From Lytechinus variegatus (lineage: Eukaryota; Echinodermata; Echinoidea; Temnopleuroida; Toxopneustidae), in NCBI RefSeq assembly GCF_018143015.1, contig NC_054754.1, positions 27,694,830 through 27,758,829 on the forward strand: a stretch of 64,000 bases of DNA. Reading direction: 5' to 3'. Below are positions 30,626 to 41,698 of the stretch, one piece after another. Positions within the stretch are counted from its first letter, which is position 1. Every line of letters starts with the position of its first letter. Below the pieces are notes generated by a model that saw only the letters and a list, made by a program, of their open reading frames with translations, was not told where the DNA came from and did no database searches. The position numbers and the translations under genes were made by a program.

Positions 30626-32884
30626 AATAATTTAAGCACATCCTGAAGTTACAGATGAATTTGCACACAACTTTAGGCACGATTTTGGTGATCCTTTCTA
30701 GAGAGTTAAATCAACACCAATGAAATTTGGAGTATATCATTTACCAAAATGAAGGTCATACATAGGTCATTCCTTAAGTTATACATATTTATATCAAGTG
30801 TTATGGAATAGCCCACTTGTAAAAAATAATGTATGTTCTCATCTGAATAAAGGCCTGCAAAAATAGTGAATTGTCAGACGCTAAGAGAGAACATTGGTAA
30901 CAACTCACAAAAGTATCCTAATCATTTCAAATAAAAGAAACATAAAACTTGGCCAATAAACCTTTAAAATATACCCCTTGCAAAAAAAAAGTGTACAGCA
31001 AGTAAAAATAAAATAAGATACACCATTCAACCAAGCTAGAATTCCTCCGACCAGTCATCATTTGCACCAACAAAGGCCCCAAGTATAGGCAAGAGGTTTT
31101 CCTCGGAATAATATATATATACATATATATTTAATTGAATGGCATATCTTGTTTTCTTTTTAAACAAAGAAAAATTTACAAAATGACAACAAATAATATC
31201 TCACAAACAAGTTAACAGAAAATACACACACTATAGTAAAACAAACCAAAAAAAGATATAACAAAATAAGAGCAAAGGTGAACAATTTTCAACATGAAAA
31301 GGGACAACATTAAACACAGATATGTTACATTGATGCAATTATGCTTTATGCATACATTGGTTGATCCGACAAAGGTGGTTGAAATCTCAACCGAGTTAAT
31401 AACATGGGAGGCGGAACCAGGGGAGGGAGGGGGGTTGCTGGATGGGCTTCAGCCCCCCCCCCAAAAAAAAAAAACATACAAATTATCATCTGATTGTGAT
31501 TTTTTGCATGGTCAGCCCCCTACCCCCTTTGGCTCATCCCTCCCCCCACTTTCAAAACATTTCCGCTTCCCCTAAATGCAGATTGCTTTGTTTTATTTTT
31601 CTAAGAGCAAATTTGATACTTAATAAATACATAACATTTTCACTTGGATAAACTCCTCCCCCACAAAAAAATAAAATCATGATTGTTAATAGGAAGTGGT
31701 GCCAATTTGAAGATTGTAAATATGACCGTTACTCTATTAATCCATTTAAATAATCGTTAGTGAAATCACCAAACTATGGCCTAATCATTAATTTGTGTGA
31801 ATTTTAGCACAATTCAACAAATAATAATAATATATGACATTTATGAGGCACTGATTTATCTAGTTTCCTATTCAATGGCGCACTATATACTACCACACTA
31901 AATATCAAATAATTTGAACGGACGGATCATTTAATATCATACAGACTTAGTATCCCATGTTCTGTATTTAGATTGAATTTGTTAATTCCAATCAATTCAG
32001 CTTTTGAGCAGACATGTGGGTTGTTTATTGTTTTAATAAAACCTTTTAAATGAAACCAAATAAAATATGAATTATTGAATGAATGAATTAGGCACTAAAC
32101 AATAGGTGCATCTTACCCGTGAAACTCGTAAAATCTGTGGTTTAAATGTTAAATAAATGTACTTTGTGAACTTTACAAATAATAAAAAATACTACACAGT
32201 TTTTCTTATCTCAGAGTCTGCAACGTAGGAGTTGCTGTCTTTCCAATCACAAATGCAAATATCAAAATATTAACTTTACATAGCATTGCATTGAATTAGG
32301 CTTAAACGTATAAAAGACAAAACAACACATTCATTCATTGAAAATCAATCATTTCAAATGATTTTTTTATTATTAGTTTCTAAAGTTAGATATCAGAGAA
32401 TGTCCATTCTCTTCAACAGAGTGATTATAATTTATAATTAAAGCAGTACATTTATAATAAATACATAATCTATAATTGTGAAGTAACATTTTTTCTTTAC
32501 AAGTGCAATGTGCACAAAAGGTAATATTAGGTGAGCCCATAAGCCTTCGTTGTGGGTTATTAAAACATCCAATTAATTAGGACAATGTGTTTATTCTATT
32601 TACATACATGTGTGTTTATTTTTTTAATTCGTAAGAAAGGTTCAGTCCCACATATACATAAATATGTAAGTCTGGAATTGGGAGATGTTAATTTATCTCA
32701 AGGGAGCTGAATAATTCTACAGGGGACAATGTTAGTTAAGGATCAATAAGGGATAAAAGACAGTATGAAAAGATATAGGGGGGTAGAGAGGATGAGAGGA
32801 ATAGAGAGAGAGAGAGAAATAGGAAGGGAGACTATAACAAATATTCAAAGAGATAAGTAGGTAGTGACACTACATCTGGTCCGG
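30626..32884. other. AT-rich intergenic or distal 3'-UTR sequence
   Basis: No gene seen. Contains a C/A tract near 31451-31474 and a small GA-repeat near 32800. Confidence 0.35.
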
Positions 32885-33325
32885 CGAGAATTGCTTCGGG
32901 CTTAATTTTATCTAAGATGTAGGGTTAGGGTTGTTTATGTTAGGTTTGGGTTAGGTTTACGATATTGAAGCATTGTGGCCCAGTGGATTAGTCATCTGAC
33001 TTTGAAATAGAGGGTCGTGGGTTTGAATCCCAGCCATGGCGTATTTTCCTTCAGCAAGAAATTTATCCACATTGTGCTGCACTCAACCCAGGTGAGGTGA
33101 ATGGGTACCCGGCAGGATTAATTCCTTTAATGCATGAGCGCTGAAATGCAGCTCGAGCTAAAGCCGGGATAATAATAACAACACGCCTCAGGATAGAATA
33201 TTTCTAGATAGATGGCGCCATATAGATGCCTATTATTATTATCATTATTGAACCCTGGGTCGAAGTTGGCTATTCAATTACTGTAGTGTGTGGAATTAAG
33301 AGCGGAGCAAATGTCATGAAAACCA
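32885..33325. mobile_element. Family F element interrupted by a SINE
   Basis: Left part (32885-32970: TCCGGCGAGAATTGCTTC, then TAGGGTTAGGGTT and GGGTTAGGTTT) and right part (33246-33325: GAACCCTGGGTCGAAG, GAGCAAATGTCATGAAAACC) together match the intact copy at 23265 in inverted orientation. The middle is the SINE at 32971. Confidence 0.65.
32971..33245 (+). mobile_element. tRNA-derived SINE with target duplication
   Basis: A-box TGGCCCAGTGG (32977-32987) and B-box GGGTTTGAATCCC (33019-33031) are in tRNA spacing. A non-tRNA body and an (ATT)n tail follow. TATTGAA flanks both sides (32964-32970 and 33246-33252). Confidence 0.85.
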
Positions 33326-33329
33326 GAGG

Positions 33330-34460
33330 GTGAGAGGAAGAGAGAGAGAGAAAGAGGGAGGGGGAGACTATATAACAAATGTTTTAAAGAGATGAGTAGA
33401 TGGGCAAGATCATGGGAGAGGAAATGGAAAGAGAAATAGAAAAAAGAAATAAGAGTTTCAATGAAAAACGGAAGTGTCTTATCGTTCCTAGACAAGCAAA
33501 TTCAAAGAATGAGATACACGTCAAGTAAAGGAAACTAGAACTTGGGCCAGAATCGATCACACAAAACAAGTTTCCAACATGAATTTGAATTGATTTTGCA
33601 GTCATATTCTCACTTTCTACAGGAATGTAAACATTCTTGGTCAATTCATCTATAAAAGTTGGTGTGATAATGAAAAAGAATATTTTACACAATGCAGACC
33701 TTTTAAAAGGTGAATTGGTAAAAAAAATAATAAATAAATAAAAGTGATACTGTTTAGAATATCACCTCCAGCTGTAAATACATATAAAGATTAATGAATA
33801 AAATGGGTGTTTTGAAATGAAAATGTATCACTTGTTTATATTAGATAAAACGTAGCTTTACTCAAAAGAGGACAGATGCTTTGTAACAAGTGAAATTCAA
33901 ACTTCAGTGTGAATTTTCATAAAACTTTTGGCCATCAAAATTAGACATCACCAGCTGCTTATAGTACAACTATATAGTTTTGTGGAATATTAATACTACA
34001 GGTAAGGATTTTTCATGAGTAGTTCATATGTTATCAGTAAGTCATTCAAGTGTATGATACAAATACAATGTATTTCATTTATCCATTTAAGCTGTTACCA
34101 CTACTGTATATCTAAACAATCACTCAAATATTTCATTGGAATCTAAAAGTTGAACAGCTCCCTCCAATGCACACATAATATCACCACCATCACACGACTT
34201 AAAAATAACATTGCAAATTCAGAAAATTCTCAAAAAATATCACCAATACCTCGTCAAAATACACACAATATGGAAGCCTGTGTCGTTGGTTGTACAAGAG
34301 AGTCAGACACTCTCTTAAACTGCAATACAGACAATTATTGTTGATAAGAATATTGACATTATAAAAAACAAAATAGTGAGGTAATCTCTAGTTGTGATAA
34401 AGAGAAAACATTGGCACTGAATCAAAATGGATGAAATATAACTTTAAATAAGATATATGA
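33330..34460. other. AT-rich sequence, GA microsatellite
   Basis: A GA-rich tract at about 33330-33365; otherwise AT-rich with no recognised feature. Confidence 0.35.
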
Positions 34461-34462
34461 GT

Positions 34463-34601
34463 CCAGGGGCCCATAACACAAAGCAAAGCAATGATCGTAG
34501 AATATTTTTCTATGAATGATTGCATTGACTACAATGTACAATCAATCGTAAAAAAATCAAGCATACGATTAATTGCTAACCTTCGTGTTACGGACCCCAG
34601 G
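34463..34601. mobile_element. Palindromic family A MITE, intact copy 1
   Basis: CCAGGGGCCCATAACACAAA at the left and CTTCGTGTTACGGACCCCAG at the right; inner GATCGTAGAATATTTTTCTA hairpin and GACTACAATGTACAATCAAT. Same family at 9138 and 50162. Confidence 0.8.
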
Positions 34602-35323
34602 AGATCAGACAAATATAATTCCAGCATATAGTTGCAATGAACGTTAAGCAAACCAAGTTGTACCTAGAGCAATATTTAGATTTTTAATCAAAACCAGCAT
34701 CACAATTTCAGTTTCATTCCATGATTTCTTATATAAGATGAGCTTAACTTCCTAAAATTTCCTTATCTTTACCACAGCTAAAGATTACCTTCAATTCATA
34801 AAACGCTCTGCGAAGGCCAAATACACCAATGTATCACATACAAAATATATTTAAGATGAGTGAAATATACGAATTTGGTGGTTAACTAAAAAATTGTTCG
34901 TACTCAGAAAAAGTCATCCCAACATCATATTTAACAAGTATAACAACATCAACCTTCCACAACCAACCACAGATATCATATTTTGACACTTACAAGTATA
35001 TCTGATTGTGGTTTGATTTTTTCATATTTCAAGATAATAGAAAAGGTGGTATACAACTGTGTTGTCGTTACATATATAACAATTGTTTTCACATATGATG
35101 ACCTAATATTCAACATTACACAGAAGTCCCGATCTAAATGTTCATCTATTTTAGTATTTGTGTGAGATGAACACATAGTGGTCTCTTTTGGAATTTATCC
35201 TTTGTTTTTAGAATAATGATCCTAAAATGACTAAAACTATAATTTCTTCATTTGGCAACAATCTAAGCCACGGAAATGCAAAAATCTTAAAAAAAAATAA
35301 AATCACCAGGGCAAAATATCATA

Positions 35324-36133
35324 CAGTGCGTCCCACAAAAAAACAAAACTGAGATTTATCGATGATTTATCATAACTTAATCACAAATACAAAAGACAAA
35401 TGACCTACCATAGTAAAGCTTAGAATCTCTTCTTTCATCTGGTACTACTTACATTATTTCTCATCCACGCATGAGTGAGCAAAAACAATTTGAAAGGGAT
35501 ACCAAAAAGTCACTTGGCGGGCTATATCTGGGTTTCAAAAAGAAAACCACATTTTCAAAAATTTCAATATCTGCTCTTTAATTTGATACCTCAATTACAG
35601 AAAATGGTCAAGGAATAAGAAAGTTCTGGTTATTTGAAAGGATTTCAATAATTTCATAAAATAAAGAGGTTTTACAGGCTAACGTTCAAACTCCCTCGAC
35701 ACTCCATTTTGTTGACGATCAGCCATGCATTAAGTCTTTTGTTACTGTGCGATAGCTTCTGTGGGAAACCGGTGAAAACATGTCTATTTAATGAAATTAT
35801 GGAAATTCAATTATTGTTTCGAGAGATCATAACTTTTTTACTTCTTGACCATTTTCTGTGATTAAGGTATCAAATAAAAGAGCAGATATTGAACTTTTTA
35901 GTCATGTGACTTTCTTTTTGAAATTCAGATACCCCTTGCCAAATTAGTTTTTGTCATATTTTCTTCGAATTGTTTTTGCTCACTCACGCGTGAATTAGGA
36001 ATAATGTAAGTAGTATCAGATGAAAGAGGAGATTCTAAGCTTTACGTTGGTAGGTCATATGTCTATTGCATTTATGATTAAGTTATGATAAATCATCGCT
36101 AAATCTCGGTTTCGTTTTTTGTGGGACGCACTG
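35324..36133. mobile_element. Tc1/mariner-type non-autonomous element, 810 bp
   Basis: CAGTGCGTCCCACAAAAAAA at the left and the complement TTTTTTGTGGGACGCACTG at the right, with TA on both sides (35322-35323, 36134-36135). The inverted arms are unusually long, nearly half the element each (GCTTAGAATCTCTTCTTTCA against TGAAAGAGGAGATTCTAAGC; CATGAGTGAGCAAAAACAAT against its complement). No transposase frame remains. Confidence 0.85.
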
Positions 36134-36139
36134 TATAGT

Positions 36140-38230
36140 GCAATTGATTAAAATTCATGTAAACTATGGAAAGCCACAATGTCATATTCCATTATCTAGA
36201 AGGTGTATATCTGAGCAGAGAGCTCTCCATAAATAATGCATACTCATCCACAGGAAATCAAGTTGACCGAAAAGCATGATCCTTTTTTAACAAAGGAACA
36301 TATGCCTTGTAGATGGCATCGTTGGCTTGCCATAGATAAGACTGATTCTACAACAGTTGCACATATTATATGAATGTTTAAAAACTCAACATTTCGTAAG
36401 CCGTTCCTAACCAAAATAGGGCAGTGAGATGGATTCAGAAAACAAAGAATGAACAAAGTTTGACGTCTTTACTACCTGTGACAATGAAGGCTTGTTTCAT
36501 ATAAATTAACTGTCAGAGCACAAGAACTCCCCTAAGAATTCAAAACAAGGCTATATAAAAGCAGCATGGAATTTCCTGCATGTACTCTCGAGTGCATAAA
36601 ATATAAAATAACATCTTACTAATTCTTAGGCATGAATGTAGTCATACACATGAAATTTTACACAATCATTTTTTTTTTCTTAACCACACTGTACAATTAT
36701 AATACAAACACACACTTATTATATACAAATAGAGTTACAACTGGCTCTAAAACTACACAGCAATTTAGCTAAATTTTACACACACTATATACACACAGAA
36801 TTTACAAGGTACTATAAACAAACTTAAGAATATAACGCATGAGAGATGGTTACCTTGATTTACTAAATAAAAAATATTACGTCACTATACGTTGATCAGC
36901 TTCTGTAATTTAGATAGAGGATAATTTGAGTGTGAAATTCATATTCAAATCTAAAAAGTGGTATCAATAATGTGATTGGAAGTATCTTTGATACTTGATG
37001 TCAGTTCAAGAAGATAAACAGAGCAATAATTAAAAAAAAATAATTCTTCATAAGCAAAACCGCAGTCATGCCATGATAGTATAAACTTCTTACAATGTTT
37101 GAGCCAGGCAAATGGTGTAATATAAAAAAAAATAACTGAAAATAAGGGCAATGCTTAATTTATGTTTATTAACAGATACAAACTGTTTACTGAATGTTTA
37201 CATGTTTTTTTCAGACTCATTTGCAATGTGATGTTTACTTATTTAGATACAAACACGTCAGGGTTAATTTTGCCAAACAGTTTCAGAATTCACTATTATA
37301 CCACAAAAGGAATGTATCCTATTTCTTGAAATAATGAATGCTACCTTTAACACATTGCCTACTGCAACCAATGGGCCGTGAACAAGCCTATGGGACTCTA
37401 CAAACTTCAGTAGTGATGAGTTGCATTCATTCAAATTTCTATACCATAAATTCTATTGCAGTCTACAATGTATTTCCCAGAAATACTCCCAACTTTGTCA
37501 GATAAAGAGATGAATATGACATATTTGTGAACTAATTTATATGCTAACACTCAAGATTTTGCATAAATTTAAAACACATTAATTAGTTTTGCACATTTTG
37601 TTATCTTCTCATTCACTTTGTTCAGGAATCTATGAGAAGCGCATGTTTTTGCCGTTAACAAGTCCTAAAATTCTCCCAAATAAACACAACTGCAAAATCT
37701 TTAGCATATACTTGTGCAGTATCCTCCATCTAAATGTACTACAATTTAACTTTTAAAATATGAAATGTCTCCACATAAAAATCATTGGGGTTGAATATTG
37801 AGCTGTAACACAAAATCACATTACTTCATGATTTAAAAAGCAGGTATTTTACAAAAAAATCTTAACATACATTGAACAGATTGCCTCATGAAAGCGATAG
37901 TAAAATAAATAGGAGTTCATTCTTGTGTGAAGTATCGGAATTTGAATAATCATTTATGTTGTACAACATGATTGTAACAAGTCTTTTTGGTCCTATTTCC
38001 GCTGAAATTTACATGTTAAAAACAACAGGGAATAGCGATTGTGTATTTTTGGTTCATTATTTGAAAAAAAAATATTTCACATAGAAAATAAAGAAGAGGA
38101 CCAAGGTTTATAAAATTCAATCATTAAAAAAGAAAAATCAGCAAGTACGCACACAAGACAATATATTAACCTCTCAATTACATTGTCAAATACAAGTAAA
38201 AAAAATACTTAAATTAGAAACAAACCTATA
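36140..38230. other. AT-rich, repeat-poor interval
   Basis: About 2 kb without recognised repeats or exons. It lies downstream of GPSM2 on the minus strand and could include distal 3'-UTR, but the stop codon is more than 3 kb away and nothing proves it. Confidence 0.3.
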
Positions 38231-38661
38231 TGAAAATATTAGATAGCCAAGACAGATAGCCAAGCGCGATTGGTCCATAACGCGTCACGTGATATGATCA
38301 ATATCAATGTATTTTCCCAGCCGGTCCACCTTCGATGAATATATTGACCAACCGGTCCATGAATATATTTTTCTACGTGTATGGCGCCCTCTTGTGGATT
38401 AGATGTTACCATGCATTATCGGCCTGCATTGGGTCCTGGACCTGGTCTGGGCTCGAACTTGGATTTAGATCTATAGGGCTAGGCCTAAACAAAGTTGATT
38501 TGAATAGAAAAGGGTCATTCACTGCGTTAGACTAACGTTACTTAGATCAAGATCTAACGTTAGATCTATACCAGTTCAATCAATCACTGTGAATATTATA
38601 AACATGCTGCACGCATCGTTAAGCCTAACTTTATATTCATCATTAGAGGCTATCTAATATA

Positions 38662-38913
38662 ACAGATATTGACTGATGGGATGTGTAAAAAAAACATTCT
38701 TTGGACCACCTAAATGATTAATATTTTCCCTTGTGATCATATTTTCCCTCAGCGCTGCGCGCTTCGGGAAATATATTATATTATAATATATAATAATATA
38801 ATATATTATTAATATTATGATATATTATAATATATAACCCCTCGGGAAAATACAAATCCGGCGGTCCAAAGAATGTTTATATTACACACCCCATTAGTCA
38901 ATATCTGTATAAT
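38662..38913. mobile_element. Palindromic element with AT-only cruciform core
   Basis: CAGATATTGACTGATGGGAT at the left and ACCCCATTAGTCAATATCTG at the right; arms also share ACATTCTTTGGACC / GGTCCAAAGAATGT. The centre (about 38770-38838) is an almost pure TA/AATAT palindrome flanked by GGGAAATA and CGGGAAAAT. Confidence 0.75.
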
Positions 38914-39424
38914 ATTTGTCAAGGAATGACTCATTTTGGTAGAAGGATACCATTGACAAAAGGGGAGGGTGGTATTTGGTCTTTCTTTTACAATTCCATA
39001 GTAACATGCTTTTCAGTCACAATATTTCAAGTATTCAATTATTGGGAGATATAGGCCTACTGACCATCCATTTAGTTTTGGATAGGATTCATATTGCTAA
39101 TTCAATGGTCTTGAATCAAGTCTATATTGAAAATCATTATTCTAAAAGAAGAGGATTGCAGCATTTCAAGTATTTATCTTCTTTTTATCCAATTCTAAAA
39201 TATTTAATAACCATAATAATATGCAACATTTTTCTATTGCTTAATAGAATGCTTCCAAGCACTGCATACTCGTACCCCACAATATCAGGCTACCCTGATC
39301 GGATGCTTGAGTATTCAAGGAATTCCTTCCGACCGGGTATCCATTTACTATGCCTGGGTGGAGAATGGCAAATGTAGATAAACGCCTTGCCAAAGGACAC
39401 GAGTGCCATGGTGAGATTGAAAGC

Positions 39425-39595
39425 CTGGACAGCATTTCATCAACATTTTTGTCTGACAATTTGTAGGAACTGACAACTTTCCTTGTTCTGATTGACCGAG
39501 AGGTTCTGTTACTACGGTAACTGTCAGATAAAACAGGACTCGTCGGATAAAACGTCCGACAAGTCCTTTCACGAAACGCTCCCTTGGTCCTTGTG
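39425..39595. mobile_element. Palindromic family C MITE, copy 3
   Basis: CAGCATTTCATCAACATTTT at the left and AGTCCTTTCACGAAACGCTC at the right, with TTGTCTGACA and GTCCGACAAG inner arms. Confidence 0.75.
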
Positions 39596-40497
39596 GTTCA
39601 AAGTCCAGACGATTATCCACTGAGCTTGAGGAGTCTCGTGAAGTAAAGTAAACATGGACAAAAATAGGATCGGGCATACCATATTCCATGGAATTGCCCT
39701 ACAGTGAATTATGATTGCATTCCTTTGATTTTTATCAGTTTTTCACTGATAAAAATGCTTGACATTCGACAGATAGGGTCTTTCACTTTCATTGTCTACC
39801 ATTGTCCAGACTGATATATCCCCACAAAAGTAGGACTTTGACCTATGAATAATGCCAGTCGGGTACACATTTGGTAAAGAATACTGGACGGATACAAGAA
39901 CAGCCTCTGTGTCTTTGCTCTTTCCTACACATTGAATGTCCAAGTATCAGCAATTCATACCATATAGATGTAGTATCACTTAAGCAATAACTGCACACAC
40001 TTTTCTTAATGTGTGGGACTACGTACTTATCACTGCAGTCAAAACTTTGAAGACTCAGATTAGAAAGAAACAAAATGATATATAACGCTGCTCATATGCA
40101 CAGGCACAAACCCAATGTACAATAAAAGGTGAAGTGCAGATTAAACATGATCGATGGTTTGATTAAATTGTGACATTCAGTATGATTCTTAATATTTTTT
40201 TTCTTTTCTAAGCGCCTATCTAATGTGTGAGTGTGTCCAATTCATTTATTAATGTTCATTCTTTCAACCTTTTCATCATAACTTCATGGATATCAAATAA
40301 GTGACTACTATAATCTATCATATGGCAAGGGGGCTGTTTAAATTAAAACTGCTTAATTTAAACAAAAATAAACATTACACAATTTATCATTAAGGAATTC
40401 ATTAATACACATCAATACATCAATAGATAATTAGTGAGATGAAAAACATTAGATATCAAAGACGAACAAATACTATCAGTTTGTGAGAGATACCCAT

Positions 40498-40989
40498 AAG
40501 CCTGTATTCCGAAGTCCAGTTTAACCTTAATAAGCTATGATCTAGCTCTATAATACAATTTGGGGAAGATGAAAAATTCAACATTTTATTTACATTGCTT
40601 TTCTTTTTTTTTCAGTGCAAACGTTCTGCATGCTTTAACGTTGAAGGAACAGTCACTGATGGGCTGATAAAAACTTATCATTCTTTCGCCTTGAAAGAGT
40701 TCTTCACAAGTATCAGGAGACGTTTTCAGACAATATGAGATGGTCATTATTGCTATATTTTTAAAATACAGCCTTTTCTAAGCTGCCCTCAAAATTTCAA
40801 CATTTTGAGGTACAAGGTTACATCAGCCCAGCCAAAAACTAATTTATTTACCATTCCTAGACAATAACAAATGATTTGAGAGCTGCTTAATTGAGCATGT
40901 ATTACTAGAGTTAGAGATTTGATCCACAATTGGCCTTCCACAGTTAAAATGCCAGAATTCAAAGTGAACCTGAGTTCAGAATAAGGGCT
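40498..40989. mobile_element. Family D MITE, enlarged or interrupted copy
   Basis: AGCCTGTATTCCGAAGTCCA at the left and AACCTGAGTTCAGAATAAGG at the right are the ends of family D. The copy is about 490 bp against 246 and 312 for the others, so the interior (about 40575-40920) probably carries an insertion. Confidence 0.5.
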
Positions 40990-41527
40990 AGAGCATTTCC
41001 ATTTAGTCTTAGACAAATGGTAGCGGGTTCCACAAACATCTCCAATCACTGGGACACACACATGTACACCCACACACACACACAAATGGACTAATTAATC
41101 ACAGAACCTGACAAACATGATTCCCTACACCATCGAGGAGACATTGAAAGGATGGATTAGGCCCCATTCACACTTGATGAATAAATCACCTCAATTAATA
41201 TTAATATTCAATGTCAATATTCATCCATGATATCATCCATCCTAGGTTGAGGAGGGGCTGCAAGTGCATGAAGAAGCAATATATCCATTCAGTGTTAACC
41301 CTCTTGATGGAAGGGTTTATAATGTGCTTGTCCCCTTCCTCCCCCCCCCCCCTGCAAGACAAAATGGCATGGGCATCAAGGTCTTTATAGCCATCTTTAT
41401 ACCATGAAATTCCTTGTGGTCAATCCCCACTCACATTTAACTCAAAATTATTTTGACCGTTTGAGGTGGTTTATCCATGCAATGTGAATGGGGCTAGTAT
41501 AAATGATGGACGTGCTAGACAAGGTGT

Positions 41528-41698
41528 TCATTTATCATCACACTCTTCTGCACCCTTTTCCCACGGTGGTATGGTTCGCTGCTCTTCTATGCGCTTGGAC
41601 TGGATGCGCTGGATCAGGCTGAAGAAGTCCTCGTCTGGGACGGTGGGGGCGGGGACCTGTATGGGTAACGTGCTGCGCTGGTCCTCTATCCTGGCCCC
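41528..41698 (-). CDS. GPSM2: GPSM2/LGN last coding exon (end of GoLoco 3, GoLoco 4, stop)
   Basis: 57 codons including stop TGA at 41530-41528. [12 protein letters not shown] completes GoLoco 3; [20 protein letters not shown] plus QR is GoLoco 4, matching human [20 protein letters not shown]. The C-terminus is short and acidic ([10 protein letters not shown]), shorter than the human tail after GoLoco 4. Acceptor TTCCACAG. Confidence 0.96.
   Translation of the reverse strand, partial: GARIEDQRSTLPIQVPAPTVPDEDFFSLIQRIQSKRIEEQRTIPPWEKGAEECDDK

Noticed and set aside
38335..38535. 66-codon plus-strand frame
   Set aside because: No recognised domain, no coding context; in an intergenic region.
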